NCBI GenBank assembly: GCA_035506155.1
Contig: DATJPX010000106.1
Span: 1-39,023, forward strand
DNA length: 39,023 nucleotides
DNA from: UBA877 sp035506155
GTDB taxonomy: Bacteria > Chloroflexota > Anaerolineae > Anaerolineales > Villigracilaceae
Direction of reading: 5' to 3'
The notes beneath the pieces are model-generated. The model had not been told where the DNA came from. It saw only the letters and a list, made by a program, of their open reading frames with translations, and did not search any database. Below, piece after piece: positions 1 to 7,652 of the stretch (within the stretch, counting starts at the first letter, position 1; every line of letters starts with the position of its first letter). Made by a program: the position numbers and the translations under genes.

Positions 1-359
1 TTTGTTTTTGTGACATGATTTTGGTCGACCTTTGTTTTAGCAGTTTCTGGCATTTGTTTCCTAAGCGATTCTATGTTTGATATTACCTCTCTACAAATTA
101 CCCAGGCGAGTATTGCCCCAGGTATAGAGAAGCCTAAGAAATAATATTCCTGATAATGTAAACCTATGATTGCCCATGGGATAAAACAAGAAATCAGAAT
201 AACGATGATATAAACACCAATTCTCGTTCTGAATTTTCCCAAATACAATGCCATAGCTTGTATTAATATAATGACGATGATGAACGAGAGAATTTCTATT
301 CGAAGAATGAGTTGGAAGGTCTTTTCCAGAATGACAAAAGTGATTAATGCTCCTATCAT
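1..359 (-). CDS. multi-pass membrane protein, truncated by the window edge
   Basis: An open frame on the minus strand runs from about 359 off the left edge with 119 codons visible and no stop. The product is strongly hydrophobic with three or four membrane segments (roughly residues 1-14, 23-43, 48-68 and 73-90), then a polar tail (residues near ESLRKQMPETAK). I do not recognise a family. The start is uncertain: ATG at 359 or GTG at 362 has no Shine-Dalgarno site, yet the same frame stays open further upstream. A good site (AGGGAGG) lies before an ATG at 424 that is out of frame by one base. The stretch is much richer in A+T than everything to its right, which suggests a different origin or a lineage-specific gene. 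It lies downstream of the ChlI-like gene on the same strand. Confidence 0.55.
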   Translation of the reverse strand, partial: MIGALITFVILEKTFQLILRIEILSFIIVIILIQAMALYLGKFRTRIGVYIIVILISCFIPWAIIGLHYQEYYFLGFSIPGAILAWVICREVISNIESLRKQMPETAKTKVDQNHVTKT

Positions 360-385
360 CACACTGAATATGTTGTCGATAAGAT

Positions 386-424
386 TTACACCTTTGCCTT
401 CATTACAGGGGAATACTCTTGCAT
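386..424 (-). other. 12-codon ORF with strong RBS, leader peptide or broken gene start
   Basis: On the minus strand AGGGAGG is followed five to six bases later by ATG at 424, which opens a frame of only 12 codons (MQEYSPVMKAKV) ending at TAA 386-388. The hydrophobic frame that follows is shifted by one base. Either this is a leader peptide, or the start of the membrane protein is separated from its body by a one-base frameshift or a sequence error. Confidence 0.3.
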
Positions 425-454
425 TTTCTTCCTCCCTAAATAATTTCGGTATGT

Positions 455-1666
455 TTACTTCTTCCTTCTCGTTCTCCTCAGCCCATCCAGCAGCTTCCCC
501 ATCTCTTCCTCTTCCCCCGCCTGATTATTGAAATACTCGCTCATGAACTGGCTCCGGCGCAGGCGCAGGGCCATCGGCGCCACGGCCTGCAGGTCTTCGG
601 GGGTGACCCTATCCCGCCCGTCCGCGGCTGCATAGGCCCGGGCGGCCTCGAACCAGGTGATCTCGGCCCGCAGGCTGTCGATGCCCATCTTCTGGACCAG
701 CTTGATGGCCGGTTTGGCGATCCGGTCGGGCAGGCTGACCTTCGAAAGGCGCGCCCGGGCGGACTGGATCTCCTCGGCGGCGGCCAGCATCTCGTCGCCG
801 TAAACTGCCGCCATGGCGCGCGGGTTGGCCAGGTAGGCCTGCACCCGCCGATAGGCTTCCAGGCGTTCGGCCGGGTCGTCCAGGCCGCGGACGATCACGC
901 GCAGCCCGAAGCGGTCCAGGATCTGCGGGCGCAGGCGGCCTTCCTCGGGGTTCATCGAGCCGATCAGGACGAAGCGGGCCCGGTAGGTGGCCGAGACCGG
1001 TCCACGCCGGACGGTGTAGCTGCCCTGGGCGGCCGCGTCCAGGATGGCGTCGACGATGTCGTCGGCCAGCAGGTTGATCTCGTCGATGTAGAGCAGGTTG
1101 CGGTCGGCCTGGGCCAGGATGCCGCGCCGGACGCGCAGCCGTTCGTGGACGGCGGCGCGCTCGTCGATCCCGCCGACTACGTCCTCCAGGCGGGAGTTGA
1201 GCGGCAGCTCGACCAGCCGGACCCGGTCCGGGGCGACCAGCGGCTGGCCCTCGGCGTACTTCCTGGCGCAGTCCGGGCAGACCGCGTCGATGCCGCCGGC
1301 CTCGATGTCCTCGGGCAGGCAGCCGTAGTAGCATAGCGAACGTTCGACTTTGGGGAGGATGTCGAGCAGCGAGCGGACCGCGGTGGTCTTGGCGGTGCCA
1401 CGCGGACCCACCAGGAGGATCCCGCCCACGGACGGATTGACCAGCCCGAGCAGCAGCGCCAGTTTCATTTCCTTCTGGCCGACGATGGCCAGGAACGGGA
1501 AAGGCAGGGCCTCGGCCAGGCCCACTTCCTCGACGGGAGCAGGCGGCAGACTTTTTCCGGAGACATGATCGACCAACTCCCGCAGGGTGCGGAAGGGGTG
1601 GGCGACGCGGTCCTTGGGTTCGCTCTCTTCGGGGAGGGGCTCAGGCGGGGGTTCGGTCGGACTCAT
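455..1666 (-). CDS. ChlI/BchI-like AAA+ ATPase (magnesium chelatase subunit I family)
   Basis: This 403-aa protein has the ChlI-type AAA+ fold. Walker A is GPRGTAKT (residues 87-94), Walker B is LLYIDE (191-196), sensor 1 is near SMNPEEG (237-243), and an arginine-finger segment RPQILDRFGL follows (246-255). A helical C-terminal lid completes it. Four cysteines (C112, C116, C130, C133) form a C-x3-C...C-x2-C set between the Walker motifs, as in many bacterial ChlI homologues, and may bind metal. In chlorophyll makers ChlI drives Mg insertion with ChlD and ChlH; neither partner is visible here, so a role as a MoxR/ChlI-type remodelling ATPase is more likely. It begins 9 bp after the thioesterase gene and is probably the last gene of that operon. 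The first 45 residues are Pro/Glu-rich and poorly conserved. Confidence 0.85.
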   Translation of the reverse strand: MSPTEPPPEPLPEESEPKDRVAHPFRTLRELVDHVSGKSLPPAPVEEVGLAEALPFPFLAIVGQKEMKLALLLGLVNPSVGGILLVGPRGTAKTTAVRSLLDILPKVERSLCYYGCLPEDIEAGGIDAVCPDCARKYAEGQPLVAPDRVRLVELPLNSRLEDVVGGIDERAAVHERLRVRRGILAQADRNLLYIDEINLLADDIVDAILDAAAQGSYTVRRGPVSATYRARFVLIGSMNPEEGRLRPQILDRFGLRVIVRGLDDPAERLEAYRRVQAYLANPRAMAAVYGDEMLAAAEEIQSARARLSKVSLPDRIAKPAIKLVQKMGIDSLRAEITWFEAARAYAAADGRDRVTPEDLQAVAPMALRLRRSQFMSEYFNNQAGEEEEMGKLLDGLRRTRRKK

Positions 1667-1675
1667 CTTGGCGGG

Positions 1676-2158
1676 TTACTTGCCTCTCAGGGCCAGGCGT
1701 TGTTTCTGGCGCGCCTTGGCGGCCTCGATCCGGGCCTGTTCTTCGGGCGTTTCGGCCAGGAGCGGCGGGACCTGGGTGGGCTTGCCATGGTCGTCGATGG
1801 CCACATAGACCAGGAAGGCCGTGTTGGTCTGGATGCGTTCGCCGGTCATCGGGTTCTCCGCCAGGACCTGCACCTCCACTTCCATCGAAGTGTGCCCGGC
1901 GTAGGTGACGTCGGCGTTGAAGATGACCAGGTCGCCGATGTGGATCGGGTGGTGGAAGAACATCTGGTCCATCGCCACGGTCACAGTCCGATGCGAAGCA
2001 TGCCGGGTGGATGCCAGGGCCCCGGCTTCGTCGACCAGCTTCATGATCCAGCCGCCGTGGACGTTGCCCTGGCTGTTGGCATGCTCCGGCTGCATCATCT
2101 GGGCCAGCTGGATGTGGGACAGGCGCATCGGCTTGGGCGTGTGCGAGTGTTCCATCAA
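1676..2158 (-). CDS. acyl-CoA thioesterase, hotdog fold (YciA/BFIT type)
   Basis: The 160-aa protein is a single hotdog domain. The helix segment GNVHGGWIMKLVDEAG (about residues 31-46) is the family signature and carries the catalytic Asn and Asp/Glu region. The following strands (VAMDQMFFHHPIHIGDLV, then DVTYAGHTSMEVEVQV) are typical of acyl-CoA hydrolases of the YciA/ACOT7 group. It should hydrolyse acyl-CoA to free acid and CoA in the cytoplasm; the chain-length preference cannot be read from sequence. A basic C-terminal tail (KARQKQRLALRGK) follows the fold. The start ATG overlaps the stop of the 4-fold beta-flower gene by four bases (ATGA), so the two are probably translationally coupled. 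Confidence 0.9.
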   Translation of the reverse strand: MMEHSHTPKPMRLSHIQLAQMMQPEHANSQGNVHGGWIMKLVDEAGALASTRHASHRTVTVAMDQMFFHHPIHIGDLVIFNADVTYAGHTSMEVEVQVLAENPMTGERIQTNTAFLVYVAIDDHGKPTQVPPLLAETPEEQARIEAAKARQKQRLALRGK

Positions 2159-2535
2159 TCGATGTCCTGGCGCTGTTCCCCGGCGTCGAGCGTATGCAGG
2201 CGCTCGGGCTCGTCGAGCAGAACGTCCACTTGGCCGAAGCGCAGGTCGCCCATCAGCGGCGGGAGGGGGATGGTCGCCGGGACGGGCAGGCGGGCCGGAG
2301 GCGAGGGGGGAGACTTGCGCGGCTTGAGCGTGGAAGTGATCCGCTTGCGGATGATACGCGGTTCGGCGGTCATTTCACCAACGAAAAAACCGAGCACCGA
2401 GTAGACCTGGCGTTCGGCAGTGACCCAGCCGACCCATTCCCCGAGCCGGTTGTACAGGTAAGGGTAGACGAGGAAAGCTTCCGCGTCGCCGCGGGTGGTG
2501 TAGATAGGGACGATTGCACGTTGTTGTGGACTCAT
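2155..2535 (-). CDS. 4-fold beta flower domain protein
   Basis: A 126-aa protein. Residues 10-65 contain short repeated strands (IYTTRGDAEAFLVYPYLYN, GEWVGWVTAERQVYSVLG, FFVGEMTAEPRIIRKR) that match my recollection of the 4-fold beta-flower domain, a small fold of unknown biochemical function. The rest is Pro-rich and probably disordered (RKSPPSPPARLPVPATIPLP), ending in an acidic tail. There is no signal peptide or membrane segment. It is coupled to both neighbours by 4-bp ATGA overlaps: upstream GtrA and downstream thioesterase. The function is unknown; the position between an envelope-sugar gene pair and an acyl thioesterase hints at envelope-linked work, but this is only inference. Confidence 0.6.
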   Translation of the reverse strand: MSPQQRAIVPIYTTRGDAEAFLVYPYLYNRLGEWVGWVTAERQVYSVLGFFVGEMTAEPRIIRKRITSTLKPRKSPPSPPARLPVPATIPLPPLMGDLRFGQVDVLLDEPERLHTLDAGEQRQDID

Positions 2536-2999
2536 GGTTTCACCTTGTCAACATCATTATACGTCCAATACCGGTTGACGAAGAAGTTCCACAACATAAC
2601 AATTCCGACAGCTACCGCCAGGGTGAAATTCTTCCCGAGGAATTCCGGCGTGAGGAAAATGTTCAACGAAAGGCGGGCGAAGAAGCCCCGCATCGGTAGT
2701 TCCAGATAGTGCAGGATGGGCAGGCGGATGGCCAGTCCGGCCACGTTGACGATGGCGAACATGACCAGCTGCTTGGTGAGCGGCCGGGAGCGCGAGTCCG
2801 GATACGTCCAATACCGATTCCAAAAGAAGTTGCTCAGGATGGCGCAGATGAAGGAAATCGTGCCGGCCCAGACGAGCGGCATGCCGAAAAGTTTCGAGAA
2901 CAGGTTCATGATCCCGAAATCGACGATGGCGCCGATGATCCCGACGACCATGAATTTGAGGAAGCGGGTGCGCTCCTGACGACTGGTGAGAATGGTCAT
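2532..2999 (-). CDS. GtrA family membrane protein
   Basis: The 155-aa protein has four membrane helices (about residues 14-34, 41-60, 77-97 and 121-142) and the GtrA pattern: an N-terminal FLKFMVVGIIGAIVDFGI segment and the paired motifs FFWNRYWTY and FFVNRYWTYND near the ends of helices 2 and 4. GtrA proteins are linked to transfer of lipid-bound sugars across the membrane or to polysaccharide and arabinogalactan synthesis. It follows the epimerase gene with a 4-bp overlap, so a joint role in envelope sugar handling is likely. The stop overlaps the start of the beta-flower gene by four bases. Confidence 0.9.
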   Translation of the reverse strand: MTILTSRQERTRFLKFMVVGIIGAIVDFGIMNLFSKLFGMPLVWAGTISFICAILSNFFWNRYWTYPDSRSRPLTKQLVMFAIVNVAGLAIRLPILHYLELPMRGFFARLSLNIFLTPEFLGKNFTLAVAVGIVMLWNFFVNRYWTYNDVDKVKP

Positions 3000-3955
3000 G
3001 ATACTCCGATTTTTTGGGTGAAGTAGGCGATGGTACGGCGCAGACCTTCTTCCAGGCCCACTTTGGGTTCCCAGCCGAGCAGGGATTTGGCCCGGCCGAT
3101 GTCTGGCCGGCGGCGCTGGGGATCGCTGCCGAGGCGCTTGTCGGGCTGGGGATCCAGCCCGGCGGCATTCCCGGTCAGGCGGTTGATCAACCGGGCGAAT
3201 TCGAGGATGGAGGTCTCGTTGGGATTGCCGATGTTGACCGGCATGTGCTCGTCCGAGAGCAGCAGGCGGTAGATGCCCTCCACCAGGTCGTCCACGTAGC
3301 AGAAAGAACGGGTCTGGACGCCGTCGCCGTAGATGGTCAGCGGCTGGCGGCGGAGGGCCTGCTGGATGAAGTTCGGGACGACCCGCCCGTCGTCTAGGCT
3401 CATCCGGGGACCATAGGTGTTGAAGATCCGGACGATGTGGGTATCCGTGCTCTTCGAGCGAAAGTAAGCCATGGTGAGGGCTTCGGAAAACCGTTTGGCT
3501 TCGTCATACATCGAGCGAAGCCCGACCGGGTCGACGTGTCCCCAGTATTTTTCGGTCTGCGGGTGCTCGAGCGGGTCGCCGTAAACTTCGCTGGTGGACG
3601 CCATCAGGAAGCGGGCCCCGTTCTTCATGGCCAGTTCCAGGGCGTTCAGCGTGCCAAGAGATCCGGCCCGCAGGGTCTCGACCGGCAGGTTGGGATAGCC
3701 GTAAGGCGATTTGGGGTTCGGGCTGGCCGGCGAGGCGAAGTGCAGGACCGCATCGAGCTTTCCGGAAATGGGGATCGCCTCCGAGACGTCTTGCTCGATG
3801 AAAGTGAAGCGGTCGTTCCCCGACAGGTGGGCCAGGTTCCCGGGATTCCCGGTGACGTAATTGTCCACCCCGACGACTTCGTGGCCCTCCGCAAGCAGCC
3901 GGTCACAAAGATGGGAGCCGAGAAAGCCGGCTGCCCCGGTGAGAAGGATGCGCAT
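2996..3955 (-). CDS. NAD-dependent sugar-nucleotide epimerase/decarboxylase (UDP-glucuronate decarboxylase-like)
   Basis: A 319-aa extended short-chain dehydrogenase. It has the NAD-binding motif TGAAGFLGSH near the N-terminus, the serine segment STSEVYGDP, the catalytic YxxxK in MYDEAKR, and RIFNTYGPRM and FCYVDD segments typical of UDP-xylose synthase (UXS)/RfbB-like enzymes. The overall pattern is closest to UDP-glucuronate decarboxylase, which makes UDP-xylose; another UDP-sugar epimerase is possible. ATG at 3955 is preferred because TTGGAG lies six bases upstream; that TTG (3967) is the first codon of a longer in-frame start. It is the first gene of the coupled cluster and overlaps gtrA by four bases. 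Confidence 0.85.
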   Translation of the reverse strand: MRILLTGAAGFLGSHLCDRLLAEGHEVVGVDNYVTGNPGNLAHLSGNDRFTFIEQDVSEAIPISGKLDAVLHFASPASPNPKSPYGYPNLPVETLRAGSLGTLNALELAMKNGARFLMASTSEVYGDPLEHPQTEKYWGHVDPVGLRSMYDEAKRFSEALTMAYFRSKSTDTHIVRIFNTYGPRMSLDDGRVVPNFIQQALRRQPLTIYGDGVQTRSFCYVDDLVEGIYRLLLSDEHMPVNIGNPNETSILEFARLINRLTGNAAGLDPQPDKRLGSDPQRRRPDIGRAKSLLGWEPKVGLEEGLRRTIAYFTQKIGVS

Positions 3956-3998
3956 GGAATTCTCCAAGATGATTTTCCGGCCGGTGGGGCGGCCGGGC

Positions 3999-5597
3999 CT
4001 ATTTCCAATCCAGGGTATTGGTCAGGCCGTCGCCGGTGACTTGCTGCGACTGTCCGCTGATGGCATCCACGACCCACAGGTTGCCCTGGTAGACGACCCC
4101 GATGAATTCGTTCCCGGAGGCCGACAGCCCGGGCGCCCAGACGGGGGTTTGCGGATCGAGGCCGGGCTGGCCTTCCGCCGGGAAGAGCAGGCGGGGATTT
4201 TTCCCGTCGCCGCCCATGACGTAGAGGCTGTAGCGGCTGGTGGCGGATTGGGCCGGGAAGATGGCTTGCAGGTAGGCGACCAGGGAGACGGGCCCGGAAT
4301 CGCCCTGCTGGACCGAGGAAACCGACGGATAGGCAAACATGCCCACCTGCGGGGCGAGGACGGTGTTCGAGCTGTCGCTCGTCGAGAGCAGGCTCAAGTC
4401 GAAATTGGGGGATTCTTCGGGGGTGATCAGGCCGGTCGGCGCAGCATGATCGACCACGAACAAGGCCCGGCCGTCGCTTCCCCAAGCCAGGCCGGGCGTC
4501 CAGGCCCAGTCTCCGTGGGTGTTGAAGGGCGTCATGGTCAGCAGGGTATTCAGGCCCGAGCCGTTGATGTCCACCAGGCCGATCCCATCCGGGCGGGAGT
4601 AGGCCAGGCGCTGTCCGTCGGGGGACCAGGCGAACGACATGCCCCACCAGCCGTAGATCCCGCCGGAATTGGCTTCCAGGATATCGTAGACCTTGCCGGG
4701 TTTCCCGTTCTCGAAGGTCAGGAAATGCAGGTCGTTGTTGGCCTGCCAGCCCGGGGCCGTGGAGCGCGGCTCGACGGTCGAATAAGCGATCAGGTACTTC
4801 TGCCCCGGTTCCCAACTGGCGAAATGGACGACGTTGGCGATGCCCAGGTCGACCGGCACGGCCGGTTGGTCGGTGGCGCTGACGGCCCAGAGGGTGTTGA
4901 TCTGCTGGTCGGCAGGCCGGCTGGACTTGCGGGTGAAAAGCAGCCACTTGCCGTCCGAGGACAGCGTGAAGATGTGACCGTCCAGGTCGCCGCTGGTCAC
5001 CAACGGCCGGCGGAGCGAAGTGGAGGTCTGCAGCACCCAGGCATTCCCGCCAGTCAGGTAGACCAGTGTGCCAGGGATGGAGAGCGGCGCAAAGGGGGAC
5101 TGCACGCCGATCATGACGATCTCGGGAACGGCGGCCTGCAGGACGGTTTCCGAGACGGTCGAGCTGCCGGTCTCGACCCCATCCTCGAAAACGTGCCGGA
5201 TGGTGATCTCGCTCAGCCCGTTCTGTCCGGCCTGGATCAGGCGGGTTTCGCCGGCGGTCAGCGACTCGTTGCGCAGCTCCTGCCGTTCGAACGGGATGAC
5301 GACCTGCTTGGTCTCGAACTCCTCCCGGACGCGGGTGACCACGATCGTCATGCCGGAGGCCAGGGTGGTATAAGCCGGAGGATTGACCCGGTCGGTCTGG
5401 GAGAGGCTGAGCTTGGCGGCGTCGAGCGCCTGCTGGACCGTGCTGCCTGCGGGAAGCGTCACCGAGTGGCTGTTGCCGTCCGCCACGATGTTGACGGCCA
5501 CAGTCGTCGCCTGGACCGGCTGGGCGCCGCAGGCGGCCAGGAATGTCAGTGCAAGGAAGAGTGCGAGAAGGGTCTGAAAACGATTCTTCATGTCCAT
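3999..5597 (-). CDS. lipoprotein with DUF348-like and G5 domains and a TolB/WD40-like beta-propeller
   Basis: A 532-aa exported lipoprotein. The N-terminus has a signal sequence with lipobox LAAC (MKNRFQTLLALFLALTFLAAC). Next is a ubiquitin-like DUF348-type segment (VNIVADGNSHSVTLPAGSTV), then a G5-type domain (REEFETKQVVIPFERQEL to about EIVMIG). The remaining 330 residues show propeller repeats such as LSSDGKWLLFTRKS, FAWSPDGQRLAYSR and LAWGSDGRALFVV, as in TolB/PD40 blades. G5 domains are known from surface adhesins and cell-wall enzymes; no catalytic motif is visible. ATG at 5597 (or 5591) places the signal peptide at the N-terminus; the frame remains open to 5678. No clear Shine-Dalgarno site. 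It follows another lipoprotein gene by 84 bp. Confidence 0.75.
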   Translation of the reverse strand: MDMKNRFQTLLALFLALTFLAACGAQPVQATTVAVNIVADGNSHSVTLPAGSTVQQALDAAKLSLSQTDRVNPPAYTTLASGMTIVVTRVREEFETKQVVIPFERQELRNESLTAGETRLIQAGQNGLSEITIRHVFEDGVETGSSTVSETVLQAAVPEIVMIGVQSPFAPLSIPGTLVYLTGGNAWVLQTSTSLRRPLVTSGDLDGHIFTLSSDGKWLLFTRKSSRPADQQINTLWAVSATDQPAVPVDLGIANVVHFASWEPGQKYLIAYSTVEPRSTAPGWQANNDLHFLTFENGKPGKVYDILEANSGGIYGWWGMSFAWSPDGQRLAYSRPDGIGLVDINGSGLNTLLTMTPFNTHGDWAWTPGLAWGSDGRALFVVDHAAPTGLITPEESPNFDLSLLSTSDSSNTVLAPQVGMFAYPSVSSVQQGDSGPVSLVAYLQAIFPAQSATSRYSLYVMGGDGKNPRLLFPAEGQPGLDPQTPVWAPGLSASGNEFIGVVYQGNLWVVDAISGQSQQVTGDGLTNTLDWK

Positions 5598-5681
5598 CTG
5601 GTTGCTGTCAGGAGGAATTCCGATCCGGAACGTCGATCCGACGTGCCGGTCTCCAAAACACTTGCTGGTATAATCCAACCG

Positions 5682-6251
5682 CTATTTCGTCCGCCCGAGG
5701 ATGGTCATCGAGCCGTTTGCGACGGTGACGCTCTCCAGGCGGAAGCCAAGCGCCGCCGGTCCGATCGCGCCGGTGTAGGCTTCCTGGATCATCGCCGTCA
5801 GCGCGTCCTTCAGGTTGGCCGGGACCGGCTCGGGCCCGAAGTCTGCGGAAGTGAGCTCGATGGTCAGCTGCCCCTGGGAGTCGACCCCGGCCGTCACGAC
5901 GATCGCCACGCTGGCAATGAAGTATCCCTGCCGGGCCATCCCATAGATCTGGATCTTGCCGTCCCGCAGAAAAACCTGCGGATTGTAGAAGAGCGGATCC
6001 TGTTGCTGAGCCAGTTTGTAGGCAATGTAGGAAGTCAGCTGCGGCTCGGTGATCACCAGGGTGACTTCCCCGGAGTCTGTCCCCGAGACGACCGCCGTCT
6101 GCATGGCGGATTGGAACTCGCCCACCGCTTCGGTGGAAACCGGGATGTGCTGGTCCGGGTAGGCTGGCCCGCCCACGTCGATGGTGCAGGCCAGGATGCC
6201 TGCCGCAAGGGTCGCCAGGCCGGCGAGAAGAGCGATTTTACGAGTTTGCAT
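5682..6251 (-). CDS. lipoprotein of unknown function (DUF2140/DUF2993-like pattern)
   Basis: A 189-aa lipoprotein with signal MQTRKIALLAGLATLAAGIL and lipobox cysteine (LAC) near residue 22. The mature part alternates strand and loop. Phrases such as VTLVITEPQLTSYIAYKL, LRDGKIQIYGMARQ and ESVTVANGSMTILGR resemble the layout of YpmS/DUF2140 and LmeA/DUF2993 proteins, where an elongated sheet may bind lipid, but I am not certain of the family. ATG 6251 is preferred because GAGAGG lies five bases upstream; an in-frame ATG at 6263 has no such site. It is divergent from scpB with only 32 bp between starts. A TATAAT (6281-6276, minus) in that gap may be its -10 box. Confidence 0.7.
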   Translation of the reverse strand: MQTRKIALLAGLATLAAGILACTIDVGGPAYPDQHIPVSTEAVGEFQSAMQTAVVSGTDSGEVTLVITEPQLTSYIAYKLAQQQDPLFYNPQVFLRDGKIQIYGMARQGYFIASVAIVVTAGVDSQGQLTIELTSADFGPEPVPANLKDALTAMIQEAYTGAIGPAALGFRLESVTVANGSMTILGRTK

Positions 6252-6283
6252 GGAACCTCTCATAGATCGGGAGTTATTATAGC

Positions 6284-6850
6284 ATGAGCGAATCTGAAAA
6301 CCCCACCACGCTGGATATTCCGGCGGCCATCGAATCGCTGCTGTTCGTCTCCGCCGAACCGGTGGTGCCTTCCCAGCTGGCGGCCGCCCTGGAGATCTCC
6401 GTTGCGGCCGTAGAGCAGGCCCTGAAGCAGCTCGAAGGCGAGCTGCAGACGCGCGGCCTGCGCATCCAGCGTCACGGCGGGCGCATCCAGCTCACCACCG
6501 CCCCGGAGATGGCCGAGACGATCGAACGCTTCCTTGGGTTGGAGGCCACCAGCCGGCTCAGCCGGGCGGCCCTCGAGACCCTGGCGATCATCGCCTACCA
6601 GCAGCCCGTGACCCGCCCGCAGATCGAGGCGGTCCGCGGGGTCAGCAGCGACGGTGTGATGAAGTCCCTGCTCAGCAAGGGGTTGGTCCAGGAGGTGGGC
6701 CGGGCCGAAGGCCCAGGCCGGCCGATCCTCTACGGGACCGCCCCCGAGTTCCTGCAGCACTTTGGTCTGGATTCCCTGACGGCTTTGCCGCCCCTCAACC
6801 TGGCCGAACCCGAGCCTGCTGACAATCACGACGAAATGCTGAAAGGCTAG
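6284..6850 (+). CDS. scpB: chromosome segregation and condensation protein ScpB
   Basis: A 188-aa protein with two winged-helix domains. Conserved ScpB segments are IESLLFVSAEPVVPSQLAAAL at the N-terminus, LSRAALETLAIIAYQQPVTRPQIEAVRGVSSDGVM in the middle and GLVQEVGRAEGPGRPILYGTAPEFLQHFGL at the end. ScpB pairs with the kleisin ScpA to close and regulate the SMC condensin ring. scpA is not in the window (it often lies just upstream, but here the upstream gene is a divergent lipoprotein). It is followed by rluB with one base between them, a very common pairing. A TATTAT sequence only three bases before ATG could be part of a promoter. Confidence 0.96.
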   Translation: MSESENPTTLDIPAAIESLLFVSAEPVVPSQLAAALEISVAAVEQALKQLEGELQTRGLRIQRHGGRIQLTTAPEMAETIERFLGLEATSRLSRAALETLAIIAYQQPVTRPQIEAVRGVSSDGVMKSLLSKGLVQEVGRAEGPGRPILYGTAPEFLQHFGLDSLTALPPLNLAEPEPADNHDEMLKG

Positions 6851-6851
6851 C

Positions 6852-7619
6852 ATGGAAGAACGTCTGCAGAAGATCCTGGCCCGCGTCGGATACGGTTCAC
6901 GGCGGAGCTGTGAAGAGCTGATCACGGCCGGCAGGGTGCGCGTCAATGGGAAGGCCGTCGGGCTCGGTGACAAGGCTGACGCCTCCCGGGACAAGATCAC
7001 CGTGGACGGGAGGCCGGTCGAAGCAGCCGAGAAACTCGTCTATGTGGCGCTTTACAAGCCGCGCGGCGTGATCTCGTCCGTCACCGACCCGGAACTGCGG
7101 CCGGCGGTCCGCGACCTCATCCCGGTCGAGGGGACGCTCTACCCGGTCGGCCGCCTGGATTACGACTCCGAAGGCCTGATCCTGATGACGAATGACGGGG
7201 ACCTGGCGAACAAGCTGACCCATCCGCGCTACGAGCACGAGAAAGAATACCGCGTCCTGGTGGCGAAACATCCGGACCAGGAGCAGCTTGCCACCTGGCG
7301 GCGCGGGGTGGTCTTGGAGGACGGTTTTCGCACCTCCCCGGCCGATGTCTATGTCGTCTCCAAATATGGAAAAGGGGCGTGGTTGAACGTGACCCTGAAG
7401 GAAGGCCACAAACGCCAGATCCGTGAGATGGGCAAACAGACCGGCCTCTCGGTGGTCCGGATCGTGCGCGTCCGCATCGGCGATCTGCGGCTGGGCAGTC
7501 TCCAACCTCGCGAGTGGCGTTACCTTACCGTGCAGGAGATTGAAGCCCTGAAACAGCCAGCCCTGGCGAAACGCAAACGAGCGAATCCTCCAAGGAGTAA
7601 ACCGAAGACCGGCCGTTGA
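6852..7619 (+). CDS. rluB: 23S rRNA pseudouridine synthase B (RluB/RsuA family)
   Basis: A 255-aa protein. Residues 1-60 are an S4 RNA-binding domain (RLQKILARVGYGSRRSCEELITAGRVRVNG). The catalytic domain has the family motif GRLDYDSEGLILMTNDG with nucleophile D103, then HPRYEHEKEYRV and KEGHKRQIREMG. It should isomerise a uridine in the 23S rRNA (U2605 in Escherichia coli); RsuA-type 16S specificity cannot be fully excluded, but the scpB linkage favours RluB. The C-terminus is Lys/Arg-rich (AKRKRANPPRSKPKTGR). The stop codon lies in the loop of its own terminator. Confidence 0.94.
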   Translation: MEERLQKILARVGYGSRRSCEELITAGRVRVNGKAVGLGDKADASRDKITVDGRPVEAAEKLVYVALYKPRGVISSVTDPELRPAVRDLIPVEGTLYPVGRLDYDSEGLILMTNDGDLANKLTHPRYEHEKEYRVLVAKHPDQEQLATWRRGVVLEDGFRTSPADVYVVSKYGKGAWLNVTLKEGHKRQIREMGKQTGLSVVRIVRVRIGDLRLGSLQPREWRYLTVQEIEALKQPALAKRKRANPPRSKPKTGR

Positions 7620-7631
7620 GGCCGGTCTTTT
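7605..7631 (+). terminator. rho-independent terminator of scpB-rluB
   Basis: A perfect 10-bp stem (AAGACCGGCC at 7605-7614 with GGCCGGTCTT at 7620-7629), a 5-base loop and a TTTT tail. The rluB stop codon TGA (7617-7619) is in the loop, so the terminator overlaps the gene end. Confidence 0.9.
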
Positions 7632-7652
7632 GATCCAAGGCAGGAAGAGCGA

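Noticed and set aside
609..1334. 241-codon Arg/Pro-rich frame inside the ChlI-like gene
   Set aside because: Same strand but shifted frame of a gene with intact Walker motifs; composition is a by-product of G+C-rich codons.
3861..6287. 808-codon open frame on the plus strand across the two lipoprotein genes
   Set aside because: It is antisense to two genes with lipobox signals and recognised domains; its Arg/Gly/Asp-rich translation shows no domain and is typical for a shadow frame in high-GC DNA.
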